A stretch of 7,674 nt of DNA, taken from assembly GCA_038224615.1 (NCBI GenBank), contig JBBRFH010000165.1, positions 1-7,674 of the forward strand, written 5' to 3'. Below the pieces are notes generated by a model that searched no databases, was not told where the DNA came from, and saw nothing but the letters and a program-made list of their open reading frames with translations. Shown one piece after another: positions 1-6,606 of this stretch. Source of the DNA: JBBRFH01 sp038224615. Its GTDB lineage: Bacteria; Planctomycetota; Phycisphaerae; Tepidisphaerales; Tepidisphaeraceae. Both the position numbers and the translations under genes were made by a program. The first letter of the stretch is position 1, and each line of letters begins with the position of its first letter.

Positions 1-1803
1 GGAATCGGCGGCGTGCGCGCACTCGAAGCGCTCGGCGTGCCGGTCTCCATCTTCCACATGAATGAAGGCCACTCCGCCTTCCTCGCGCTGGAGCGCATCC
101 GCAAGCAGCTCGCCAAGTCGACGATCACCTTCGACGAAGCCCGCCAACACGTGATGGCCACGAACTGCTTCACCACGCACACCCCCGTGCCGGCCGGCAT
201 CGACATGTTCCCGCCGGAGCTGATCACGCGGTTCTTTCGCAGTTACTACCCGTCGCTGAAGCTCGATGAAGAAGGCTTCCTCGCGCTGGGACGCGAAGAC
301 GTCGGCAACCGCAAGCAGGGCTTCAGCATGGCCGTCCTCGCGCTGCGATTGGCCGACAGCTACAACGGCGTGTCGCAACTGCACGGCGAAGTCTCCCGGC
401 GCATGTGGCACAACATCTGGCCGGGCGTGCCCGTACCCGAAGTGCCCATCCGCAGCGTCACCAACGGCATCCACACCCGCACCTGGCTGAGCCCCGAGAT
501 CGTGTACGTCCTGGACCGCTATCTCGGCGAGCCTTGGATCACCGACCCCGCCGACCAGTCTGTTTGGCAGGACGTTTCGCAGATCCCCGACGAAGAGCTG
601 TGGCGTGCGCACGAGCGCTGCCGTGAAAAAATGGTCGTCTGGGCCCGCCAGCAACTGCGCGAGCAACTCACCCGCCGCGGCGCGACGTTTGAGGCCGTAT
701 CCGCCGCCGACGCGATCTTCGATCCCGAGGCGCTCACGATCGGATTTGCCCGCCGGTTCGCCACGTACAAGCGCGGCGCACTCTTGCTCCGCGACATCGA
801 TCGTCTGAAGCGCCTGCTCGAGGACACCAAGCGTCCGATCCAGTTCGTCTTTGCCGGCAAGGCGCATCCGGCCGACCACGAGGGCAAGGAGCTGATCAAG
901 TCGATCGTCAACTTCGCCCGCGATTCGACATTCCGCCGCAAGTTCGCGTTCATCGAAAACTACGACATGAACGTGGCGCGCTATCTCGTGCAGGGCGTTG
1001 ACGTGTGGCTCAACACGCCGCGCCGTCCCTACGAAGCCAGCGGCACCTCCGGCATGAAAGCCGCCGCCAACGGCGTGCTGAATTGCTCGGTGCTCGACGG
1101 CTGGTGGGTCGAAGGCTACGCCATGGACCCGTCGACCGGATGGGCGATCGGGCACGGCGAAAACTACTCCGATCCGAACTACCAGGATCAGATCGAGAGT
1201 CAGGCACTCTATGACATTCTCGAACAACAGATCGTGCCGACGTTCTACACGCGCGGTATGGACGGTGTTCCGCACGACTGGGTCCGCCGCATGAAGGCCT
1301 GCATGCGCACGCTCGCGCCGGCTTTCAGCACCAACCGCATGGTCCGCGAATACGCCGAGACACTCTATGTCCCGGCGCTTCGCCGAGGCGGGCTGCTCGC
1401 CGCCGATGCGCAGAAACGCGGCATCGCCTTGGCGCACAGCAAGGACAACCTGCGCGGCCAGTGGGGCGGGATCAAGGTGGTCGGTGTCCACAGCAGCGGC
1501 AATGGACACTACCGTGTCGGCGAGACGCTTCAGGTTGAAGCCCTCATCGAGCTTCCGCAACTCACCCCGGCGGACGTCGCACTGGAACTCTACGCGGGAA
1601 CCATCTCCAGCAGCGGCGACGAGATCGACAACGCCGCCGTCATTAAGATGACGCATGTGCGGGAAGTCGCGCCGGGACGGCACTTGTTCGTCGGCAAGAT
1701 CGCCTGCCAGTCCAGCGGCCGCCAGGGATTCGCCCTCCGCGTGATCCCGGGCATCCCTGATATGGCGACCCCGTTCGAGCCGGGCCTGATCATCTGGAAC
1801 TGA
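1..1803 (+). CDS. glgP: alpha-glucan (glycogen) phosphorylase, 5'-truncated by window edge
   Basis: The protein is a GT35 phosphorylase that releases glucose-1-phosphate from glycogen or other alpha-1,4-glucans using phosphate and pyridoxal phosphate in the cytoplasm. The frame is open from base 1 and reads GIGGVRAL, so the GTG at 13 is internal and the N-terminal part lies outside. About 600 residues are visible of a family usually near 700-850. Counting from the GTG at 13, family blocks occur in order: MNEGHSAF (16-23), TTHTPVPAGID (54-64), SVTNGIHTRTWL, FARRFATYKR, FAGKAHPADHEGK, and the PLP-site block EASGTSGMKAAANG with Lys349 as the probable Schiff-base lysine. The last ~110 residues form a beta-rich tail ending PFEPGLIIWN, typical of the short bacterial/archaeal phosphorylase subfamily (TIGR02094-like). 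No frameshift is seen. A long hairpin follows the stop. Confidence 0.95.
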   Translation, partial: GIGGVRALEALGVPVSIFHMNEGHSAFLALERIRKQLAKSTITFDEARQHVMATNCFTTHTPVPAGIDMFPPELITRFFRSYYPSLKLDEEGFLALGREDVGNRKQGFSMAVLALRLADSYNGVSQLHGEVSRRMWHNIWPGVPVPEVPIRSVTNGIHTRTWLSPEIVYVLDRYLGEPWITDPADQSVWQDVSQIPDEELWRAHERCREKMVVWARQQLREQLTRRGATFEAVSAADAIFDPEALTIGFARRFATYKRGALLLRDIDRLKRLLEDTKRPIQFVFAGKAHPADHEGKELIKSIVNFARDSTFRRKFAFIENYDMNVARYLVQGVDVWLNTPRRPYEASGTSGMKAAANGVLNCSVLDGWWVEGYAMDPSTGWAIGHGENYSDPNYQDQIESQALYDILEQQIVPTFYTRGMDGVPHDWVRRMKACMRTLAPAFSTNRMVREYAETLYVPALRRGGLLAADAQKRGIALAHSKDNLRGQWGGIKVVGVHSSGNGHYRVGETLQVEALIELPQLTPADVALELYAGTISSSGDEIDNAAVIKMTHVREVAPGRHLFVGKIACQSSGRQGFALRVIPGIPDMATPFEPGLIIWN

Positions 1804-1831
1804 CGACCGGCGTCTGAAAATTTCGCATCCG

Positions 1832-1893
1832 AACGCAGAACAGGATCTGCTGGCACCGTGAAGTTAAACGGTTCCAGCAGATCCTTCTGCGTT
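1832..1893 (+). terminator. long imperfect hairpin after glgP, terminator-like
   Basis: The arms are 1832-1858 and 1869-1893, around a 10-base loop (TGAAGTTAAA). They pair over about 25 bp with one 2-base bulge (CA at 1841-1842) and one mismatch. The hairpin starts 29 bases after the glgP stop and lies before the next gene, so it fits a transcription end or an mRNA 3'-end stabiliser. There is no run of T after the right arm (it continues AGGAACGTG), so it is not a standard intrinsic terminator. The pairing is certain; the function is inferred. Confidence 0.6.
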
Positions 1894-1945
1894 AGGAACG
1901 TGTGCCCCGCGGCACCAGGCGGCATCGCCCGCCGAGCGAATCGGC

Positions 1946-1951
1946 GTACAC
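1946..1951 (+). promoter_or_regulatory. possible -10 box for a leaderless EamA transcript
   Basis: TACACT matches five of six bases of the TATAAT-type -10 (TATACT/TACACT variants) and ends 7 bases before the ATG at 1959. Transcription would then start at or next to the A of the ATG. No Shine-Dalgarno sequence precedes this ATG, which agrees with a leaderless message. No convincing -35 box is visible, so this is tentative. Confidence 0.3.
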
Positions 1952-1958
1952 TGTGGCG

Positions 1959-2402
1959 ATGCCCCAAAACAATCAGTGGCTCATCCCGGCGCTCCTCGGC
2001 GCATTCTTCGCCGCGATCGTCACCATCACGACCAAGAAAGCGGTCGGGAACGAAGTCGTGGGAATCAACCCGTCGGCAGTGATCCTCATCCGCGGAATCG
2101 TGATCACCGTGTTGTTCGTCGGTGTTCTGACCTACGAGAAGATCTGGCCCAGTTTTTTCACCGGCGGTCGGCCCTTAATGTGGGCGATCGTCTCCGGCGT
2201 GGCGGCGGCGGCATCGTGGTTCTTCGGGTACTGGGCGCTGAAGCTGTCCACCGTCAGCAAGAGCTATCCGATCGACAAACTCAGCGTTGCGATGGCAGTG
2301 CTGCTGGGCGTACTGCTGCTGGGCGACAAGGTTAGCATCACCAACTGGATCGGCGTGGCGGCGATGATCGGCGGGGCGATCCTCGCAACAAAGTCCGGCT
2401 AG
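1959..2402 (+). CDS. small single-domain EamA/DMT-family membrane protein
   Basis: This is a 147-residue integral membrane protein with one EamA domain (drug/metabolite transporter superfamily, COG2510-like). Full-length DMT transporters have ten helices from two EamA repeats; this one has about five, so it probably works as a dimer. The substrate is unknown. Hydrophobic segments lie near residues 7-24, 37-57, 70-92, 103-117 and 122-142. The stretch ALKLSTVSKSYPIDKLSV (about residues 88-105) matches the conserved signature of the family, as does the end NWIGVAAMIGGAIL. The frame is open back to 1902, but the ATG at 1959 (MPQNNQW) puts the first helix at the usual place and gives the usual length of about 140 residues. 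The TAG stop overlaps the stop of the convergent HD-GYP gene. Confidence 0.85.
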   Translation: MPQNNQWLIPALLGAFFAAIVTITTKKAVGNEVVGINPSAVILIRGIVITVLFVGVLTYEKIWPSFFTGGRPLMWAIVSGVAAAASWFFGYWALKLSTVSKSYPIDKLSVAMAVLLGVLLLGDKVSITNWIGVAAMIGGAILATKSG

Positions 2403-3424
2403 GCCGCCTGGGCGGGGGCCATCACGGGATCGGTCTCACGCTCACGAATCTGGTTGATCGGGCGCTCGCTGGCGGCCAGGGCTTCCACGACCATCGGATC
2501 GAACTGCGATCCACCCCCGTCGACGATCATCTGCATCGCGTCCTGATGGGTGAACGCGGCCTTGTAGACGCGGGCGCTCGTCAGCGCATCATACACGTCC
2601 GCCACCGACACGATCCGTGCCGCCAACGGGATCTCCTCGGCATGGAGCTTGTTGGGATAGCCCGTGCCGTCCCAGCGCTCGTGGTGGCATTGCGCGATAT
2701 CGCGTCCCATGAGCAGGAACTTGCAGGCGCTGCGCTGGGTGATCACCGATGCCAGCGTCTCGGCGCCGATGGTCGTGTGCTGCTTCATCACTTCGTACTC
2801 GAACTCGCTGAGCTTGCCAGGCTTGAGCAGAATGGCGTCGGGGATGGCGATCTTGCCCAGGTCGTGCAACGCCGCAGTGCGGTAGATAAGCTCGACGAAG
2901 TTGGCGTCGATCTGCCCGAAGTAGCTGCCCATCTCCCACATCGCCTGGGCGAGCTCGCGGGCGTACATCCGCACCCGCTCGACGTGCCGGCCGGTGTGCG
3001 AGTCGCGCGATTCGGCGAGCTTGGCCATCGCGATGATCGCGTCGTCGCGGGTGTCGATTGCCACGATCCGCTCGGCGTTGCGCACACGCAACGTCAGCTC
3101 GATCGGGTCGATCGGCAGCCGCATGTAGTCGTCCGCGCCAGCCGCGAGCGCCTTGTTAATCTCGTGCTGCTCCACCGTCTCGGTGATGAGCGAAATATAG
3201 AGGTACGGCGAGATGCCGTTCTTGCGCGCCAGGCGGAGCAGTTCCAACCCCTCAAAGTCGGGCAACTGCCGGGCCGCCAACAACATCCCGAACTGGCCGG
3301 TGGAAAGCAGGTCGATCGCTTCAAACCCGCGCGACGCCGTCGTCACCGCGTGCCCCGCTTCGGTCAAGGTCTGCTGTATTCGCGATGAAATGGTGCGGTC
3401 CGGAAGGACCAGAAGAATACGCAT
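2399..3424 (-). CDS. degenerate receiver domain + HD-GYP cyclic-di-GMP phosphodiesterase
   Basis: This 341-residue cytoplasmic two-domain regulator has a receiver-like fold at residues 1-118, a linker helix to about 135, and an HD-GYP domain at about 136-320. The HD-GYP part keeps all hallmark residues: His148, HD at 188-189 with Lys192, His217, HHE at 248-250 and DGTGYP at 253-258. It should therefore hydrolyse cyclic di-GMP to pGpG/GMP. The receiver part is unusual. The phospho-acceptor position before LP (residue 51) is Ala, the N-terminal acidic pair reads LPD, and the Lys of the usual KP motif is Leu104; only the switch Thr (T82) and the GADDY block remain. Control by aspartyl phosphorylation is therefore unlikely. 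The ATG at 3424 has an AGAGGT ribosome-binding site at 3433-3438. No histidine kinase is adjacent. Confidence 0.95.
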   Translation of the reverse strand: MRILLVLPDRTISSRIQQTLTEAGHAVTTASRGFEAIDLLSTGQFGMLLAARQLPDFEGLELLRLARKNGISPYLYISLITETVEQHEINKALAAGADDYMRLPIDPIELTLRVRNAERIVAIDTRDDAIIAMAKLAESRDSHTGRHVERVRMYARELAQAMWEMGSYFGQIDANFVELIYRTAALHDLGKIAIPDAILLKPGKLSEFEYEVMKQHTTIGAETLASVITQRSACKFLLMGRDIAQCHHERWDGTGYPNKLHAEEIPLAARIVSVADVYDALTSARVYKAAFTHQDAMQMIVDGGGSQFDPMVVEALAASERPINQIRERETDPVMAPAQAA

Positions 3425-3671
3425 TTACAACGACCTCTTGCCTTTTTATCGACCCATCGCCAGAAGGACTGTAGTTTTGCGCCGACACGTCCCATATCCG
3501 GTCGAAGCGCGGGTCGGGTTCATCCACGAACCTGCACAAATACTGCGGCTTCCGTGGGCGCATCGGTTGGCAGCTAACGTAAGAACGCTCAACGCCGCAG
3601 GCGTCGTCAGGCGCTTGCGTCCGACGACTTCAATCCATAGCGTGTCAGACATACTCGAAAAGGAAATACCC
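3425..3671. promoter_or_regulatory. divergent intergenic region (HD-GYP / sugar isomerase)
   Basis: These 247 bases separate two divergent genes and must carry both promoters. Ribosome-binding sites are clear: AGAGGT at 3433-3438 for the minus gene and AGGA at 3661-3664 for the plus gene. A CATACT element at 3650-3655 could be a -10 box for the isomerase, but any -35 match is weak. For the minus gene a GATAAA-like element lies near 3448-3453. I see no strong operator palindrome. Frames are open here on both strands but show no family resemblance, and no gene is called. Confidence 0.4.
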
Positions 3672-4448
3672 ATGGCCTCGCAGATCGCCGTCCAGCTTTA
3701 CACGCTCCGTGAGTTCACCAAGACGCCGGCGGACATCGCCAGGACGTTCGCGCGGGTGAAGAAGATCGGCTACGACGCCGTCCAGTGTTCGGCGCTCGGG
3801 CCGATCGAGCCGAAGGAACTCGCCAGGATCCTGCAGAACGAAGGGCTCACCTGCTGCGCCACGCACATGGGCTTCGACGCTATGCGCGATCAGCCGGAGC
3901 AGACGGTCGAGAATCACAAGCTCTGGGGCTGCTCGCTTACCGCGATCGGCGGGTGGGGCTGGAAGGACGTCAACGCCGCCGACCAGTGGACGACGTTCGC
4001 CGGGGAATACTCCGCCATCGCAGCCAAGTACAAGGGCACGGGTTTGTCGATCGGCTACCACAATCACAGCCACGAGCTGATGAAATTCAGCGGCCAGACC
4101 GCGCTCGACATCCTCTTCAAGAGCTTCTCCAGCGAGGTCTGGATGGAAGCCGATACCTACTGGATCACCCACGGCGGCGGCGACCCGATCCAATATCTCA
4201 GTAAGTACGCCGGCCGTATTCCCGCGATCCATCTCAAGGACATGGGCATCGGCCTGGTGAACGGCGAGCGCAAGCAGCAGATGCGCGAGATCGGCGAAGG
4301 CAACCTCAACTTCCCCGGCATCCTCGACGCCGCCCGCAAGGCCGGCACCCAGTGGTTCATCATCGAACAAGACGACTGCAACGGCCTCGACCCGTTCGAC
4401 TGCGTTGACCGCAGCCTCAAGAATCTCACGGCGCTAGGCGTCAACTGA
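3672..4448 (+). CDS. sugar phosphate isomerase/epimerase (xylose isomerase-like TIM barrel)
   Basis: This is a 258-residue cytoplasmic TIM-barrel protein of the AP-endonuclease-2/xylose-isomerase-like family (IolE/tagatose-epimerase relatives). Members interconvert keto/aldo sugars or inositol intermediates with a divalent metal; the exact substrate cannot be told here. Visible family blocks are VQLYTLRE at 7-14, IGYDAVQ at 32-38, GYHNHSHEL at 128-136, EADTYWITHGGGDP at 159-172, IPAIHLKD at 183-190, GEGNLNFPGIL at 208-218 and IIEQD at 230-234. Probable metal ligands by family analogy are Glu135, Asp161, His187 and Glu232. The frame is open upstream to 3213, but the ATG at 3672 has AGGA at 3661-3664 with 7-base spacing and begins directly with the first barrel strand, so it is chosen. 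There is no signal peptide, unlike many planctomycete paralogues. A palindromic element follows the stop. Confidence 0.92.
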   Translation: MASQIAVQLYTLREFTKTPADIARTFARVKKIGYDAVQCSALGPIEPKELARILQNEGLTCCATHMGFDAMRDQPEQTVENHKLWGCSLTAIGGWGWKDVNAADQWTTFAGEYSAIAAKYKGTGLSIGYHNHSHELMKFSGQTALDILFKSFSSEVWMEADTYWITHGGGDPIQYLSKYAGRIPAIHLKDMGIGLVNGERKQQMREIGEGNLNFPGILDAARKAGTQWFIIEQDDCNGLDPFDCVDRSLKNLTALGVN

Positions 4449-4483
4449 GTTTCGGATCACCACGACGCCAAACGAAGAATTCT

Positions 4484-4601
4484 CTTACAGAAAATTTTAG
4501 AACCGCAGATTACGCAGATGACGCAGATGATTCGCATTGGAAATCTGCGTCATCTGCGTCATCTGCGGTTTCCTCTTTCCAGTTCCGAAATAGCCTGTTA
4601 A
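4484..4601. repeat. palindromic dispersed repeat element, copy 1
   Basis: This 118-bp element is centred on an inverted repeat: the left arm 4501-4530 pairs with 4542-4570 around a loop that includes GCATTGG. Each arm is three 9-base units, CGCAGATKA on the left and its complement MATCTGCGK on the right. The outer flanks are also shared with copy 2: AGAAAATT on the left and GAAATAGCCTGT on the right. The right flank ends CTGTTAA and the left begins CTTACAG, an imperfect terminal inverted repeat. It lies between the convergent isomerase and prenyltransferase-like genes. There are T-rich bases beyond the stem on both strands, so it could also serve as a two-way terminator. No coding capacity is seen. 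Confidence 0.9.
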
Positions 4602-4650
4602 TAGAACTTCGTATCTTCTTCGTGGCTTCGAGCAAAACGCGATTTATTAC

Positions 4651-5886
4651 TTACTGCTTTACAGGATGCGCTTTCAAATCCTTCTGCGCCTCCTGCAGCG
4701 CCAGGACGACGTATGCGGTGACGAGGATCGGGTTGTCTTCCATTTCGCCTTTGATGCCGACGAACGATCCATCGGCGCCCTGCGTGGAGGCGGCCTTTTC
4801 GATCAAGGCGAGGCGCCAATCGGTGCTCTTGCCATCGGCGGTCTTAAGCTCGGGCTCGCCATACGCCGCGAGGGCGCGGGCCATCGTCATGTAGCCGTAG
4901 TACATGCCGGCCTTGGCGTTCTCGGGATTGGTGGCGGCGAGGCCGACATTCTCCTCAAGCGTGAAGTTCTGGTTCACCCATCGCCAGACGGCCTTGACGC
5001 GCGGGTCGTTCTTGTCGATGCCCGCGTAGACCATGCTCTTGAGACCGGCGTAGGACATCGTGCCCATGGAGCGGAGCCGGCGCTGTCCGCCGGCATCCGT
5101 CGCGCCGGCCATGCTTTCGCCTTTGCGATCGTCGCTCGGGCCGTAGACGAATCCGCCGTCGTTGCCGGCCCAGGGTTGGTCGTTGGTCTCGGAGAAGTTC
5201 TGACAGCGTGAGACGAACTTCAGCGCGTTCTTGAGTGCCGGATCGTCATTGCTGACACCGGCGTCCTTCAGCGCTTCGATGGCGAACTGGGTGTTCGATA
5301 AGTCCGGCCGACCGCCACCGCGTGACCGACCGCCGTAACCCCATCCGCCGTAGAAGGCATCATCAGCGCCCTTGACGACCTGCTTGCCCGTGTTCTCCTC
5401 GGGGACTTTCTCACCTTCCTTACCCGGATACTCGGGCTTGGTTTCCTCGGTCCATTGCAGTTTCTTGAGATAGTCGACCGCCTTATCAATGGCGGGCTTC
5501 AAGGAGGGATCGTTGGCTTTGACGAGCGTGCTGACGCAGATCGCAGTGTTGTAGTTGGCAAGCAGGCTCTTGTAGATCCCGCCGTCGGTAGTCTGGAAGC
5601 TGAGCAGATTCTTGAAACCATTGGCGACGAAATCGGTCTGGACGGAATGCTGCGAGTCCTGGACGTACGCCCGCAAGACAAGCGCCGAAATACCGATTGG
5701 CTCGCGCTCCGATCGCTGCCAGCCGCCGTCCGGCTTCTGCTGGGTTTTGAGATACGCCAGGGCCTTGTCGATCGTGGTCTGTGCCTTCTCTTCAGCGTCG
5801 GATTCGGCGGCACGGACGGTGCGCGCTCCGACGAGGGAAGCTGCGATCAACGCGATTGCGACGGCGGACTTGTGGCGATGGTTCAT
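4651..5886 (-). CDS. secreted prenyltransferase/squalene-oxidase repeat protein
   Basis: This 411-residue exported protein is built of alpha/alpha-barrel repeats of the prenyltransferase/squalene cyclase superfamily, a group common in planctomycetes. Residues 1-27 form a signal peptide: HRHK, then a hydrophobic core AVAIALIAASLVGA, and a likely cut after VRAA. QW-like turns recur at QQKPDGGW (49-56), QTTDGGIY (98-105), YGGWGYGG (179-186), GNDGGFVYGP (241-250) and GADGSFVG (370-377), each next to a helix such as YNTAICVSTLV or SNTQFAIEAL. The DXDD acid motif of squalene-hopene cyclases is absent, so cyclase activity is unlikely; a binding or structural role is a guess. The frame is open to 5985, but the upstream part translates repeat DNA. 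The ATG at 5886 has GAGGA at 5894-5898 with 7-base spacing. Repeat copies flank the gene on both sides. Confidence 0.9.
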   Translation of the reverse strand: MNHRHKSAVAIALIAASLVGARTVRAAESDAEEKAQTTIDKALAYLKTQQKPDGGWQRSEREPIGISALVLRAYVQDSQHSVQTDFVANGFKNLLSFQTTDGGIYKSLLANYNTAICVSTLVKANDPSLKPAIDKAVDYLKKLQWTEETKPEYPGKEGEKVPEENTGKQVVKGADDAFYGGWGYGGRSRGGGRPDLSNTQFAIEALKDAGVSNDDPALKNALKFVSRCQNFSETNDQPWAGNDGGFVYGPSDDRKGESMAGATDAGGQRRLRSMGTMSYAGLKSMVYAGIDKNDPRVKAVWRWVNQNFTLEENVGLAATNPENAKAGMYYGYMTMARALAAYGEPELKTADGKSTDWRLALIEKAASTQGADGSFVGIKGEMEDNPILVTAYVVLALQEAQKDLKAHPVKQ

Positions 5887-5905
5887 AAGTGGTTCCTCGT
5901 CACAC

Positions 5906-5935
5906 AGCATAATCGACCGCATACCGGCTGCGTAA
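5906..5935 (-). promoter_or_regulatory. possible promoter of the prenyltransferase-repeat gene
   Basis: On the minus strand TTACGC (5935-5930) and TATGCT (5911-5906) sit 18 bases apart, about 20 bases upstream of the ATG at 5886. They resemble -35 and -10 boxes. If real, the -35 overlaps the edge of repeat copy 2, which would place the element directly upstream of the transcription start. The match to consensus is only moderate. Confidence 0.3.
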
Positions 5936-6049
5936 GAGAAAATTCCAGAACCGCAGATTTCGCAGATTGCGCAGATGAATTGCATTGGAAATCTGCGTCA
6001 TCTTCGTCATCTGCGGTTCTCTCGCTCCAGTTCTGAAATAGCCTGTAAG
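5932..6049. repeat. palindromic dispersed repeat element, copy 2
   Basis: This is a second copy of the element at 4484-4601, in the same orientation and of the same length. By hand, ungapped alignment gives about 18 differences in 118 bases (about 85% identity). The arms are 5949-5978 and 5990-6018, again three 9-base units each. Several changes are not matched in the opposite arm, for example CATCTTCGT at 5999-6007, so the stem is more decayed than in copy 1. The right end CTGTAAG (6043-6049) is the exact reverse complement of the CTTACAG that begins copy 1. The element lies just upstream of the prenyltransferase-repeat gene. Confidence 0.9.
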
Positions 6050-6115
6050 ACCTGCGCAAATGCGGAACCGCGCGATCCGTGCGCAGCGCATGAAGCGGTG
6101 GGGCTCTTGCTTTGA

Positions 6116-6340
6116 CAGAGCCCTGCACACGAGTGCTCTATAGGCATCGGACGATCACTCCCCAGCGCCTATTGGGCGTACCTGCCCGATCTGCCGGGTT
6201 GTACGACTTCCGGTGAGTCCGCGGAGGAGGTCGACCGGCAGTTGCCGGAGGCGGTGGATTTGTATTTGCAGTATTTCCGCGAGCGCGGATTGCCCGCCCC
6301 CACTCCGCATTCGCGGGTCGGGACGCTGCCGGCGGCTTGA
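6116..6340 (+). pseudogene. HicB-like antitoxin remnant, no start codon
   Basis: From about 6164 the frame reads SAYWAYLPDLPGC, then TTSGESAEEV and AVDLYLQYFRERGLPAP, ending in TGA at 6338-6340. This is the typical order of a HicB antitoxin: the strand block YxAYxPDLPGC, then the EExxxxxxEAIxxxLxxLRExGxPxPxP helix and tail. The open frame goes back only to 6116 (TGA at 6113-6115). It holds no ATG, GTG or TTG before the PDLPG block, and the usual first beta strand is not recognisable. It is probably a 5'-damaged or frameshifted gene; an unusual start such as ATA or ATC is possible but unlikely. No HicA toxin (small double-stranded-RNA-binding-like protein) is seen on either side, so it is an orphan. 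The C-terminal half is well kept, which suggests recent decay. Confidence 0.55.
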
Positions 6341-6606
6341 AACGAATAAGCCGGCACTCTCCCTAAACCGTCGGCCCGCCGACCGTCGCGAAGGAATAAG
6401 CGGTGAAGCCCAGCATCCGCCAACCCCGCCCGCTCGGCTTCGACCGCTGGATCGGTGAAACCGTCCGAAAGTACGACCTGCAAAGCCCCCTGCGCAACTG
6501 CGGCGGACAAGGTCTCGTGCGGCCGCGGGTACGAGATAGAAGGAGTGAAGGGTCGTGTCCCCTTTAGTTACCCATAACGGCACGCAGATAGCGTGCCCTG
6601 CGGAGA
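6341..6606. other. intergenic stretch without a recognised gene
   Basis: These 266 bases lie between the HicB remnant and the convergent hydrolase gene. Frames are open on both strands, but none gives a recognisable protein, and composition alone would leave such frames open in GC-rich DNA. Small structures are a 14-base palindrome at 6370-6383 (GTCGG-CCCG-CCGAC), two short direct repeats of GAATAAGC near 6344 and 6394, and the hairpin at 6579-6597. A short ribosomal-site-like AGGAG at 6541-6545 has no good reading frame after it. Confidence 0.5.
6579..6597 (-). terminator. GC-rich hairpin downstream of the hydrolase gene
   Basis: GGCACGC (6579-6585) and GCGTGCC (6591-6597) form a perfect 7-bp stem with a 5-base loop. 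On the minus strand it begins about 10 bases after the hydrolase stop. It is followed by GTTATGGG rather than a T-run, so termination is plausible but weakly supported. Confidence 0.4.

Noticed and set aside
2546..3388. 280-residue plus-strand frame inside the HD-GYP gene
   Set aside because: It is antisense to a gene with full domain motifs. Its composition, rich in Arg, Val, His and Leu, is that of a shadow frame in GC-rich DNA.
3213..3671. N-terminal extension of the sugar isomerase by 153 residues
   Set aside because: It overlaps the start of the HD-GYP gene on the other strand, lacks family similarity, and the ATG at 3672 has a good AGGA site.
3645..4370. 241-residue minus-strand frame opposite the sugar isomerase
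   Set aside because: It is a shadow of the isomerase gene, with no recognisable domain and no good start signal.
4501..4570. CRISPR array suggested by repeated CGCAGATGA units
   Set aside because: The units are 9 bases long and directly adjacent without spacers, and they are arranged as an inverted repeat. No cas gene is present.
5887..5985. N-terminal extension of the prenyltransferase-repeat protein to 5985
   Set aside because: The extra 33 residues are translated from the palindromic repeat and from the ribosome-binding-site region. The ATG at 5886 has GAGGA at the right distance and starts a clean signal peptide.
6081..6143. Small plus-strand frame ATG 6090 to TAG 6143 as the missing start of HicB
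   Set aside because: Its translation (MKRWGSCFDRALH...) does not look like the HicB first strand, and it ends before the HicB core.
6155..6583. 142-residue minus-strand frame across the HicB remnant
   Set aside because: It is low-complexity Arg/Gly/Ser-rich with no family resemblance, while the plus strand carries a recognisable HicB core.
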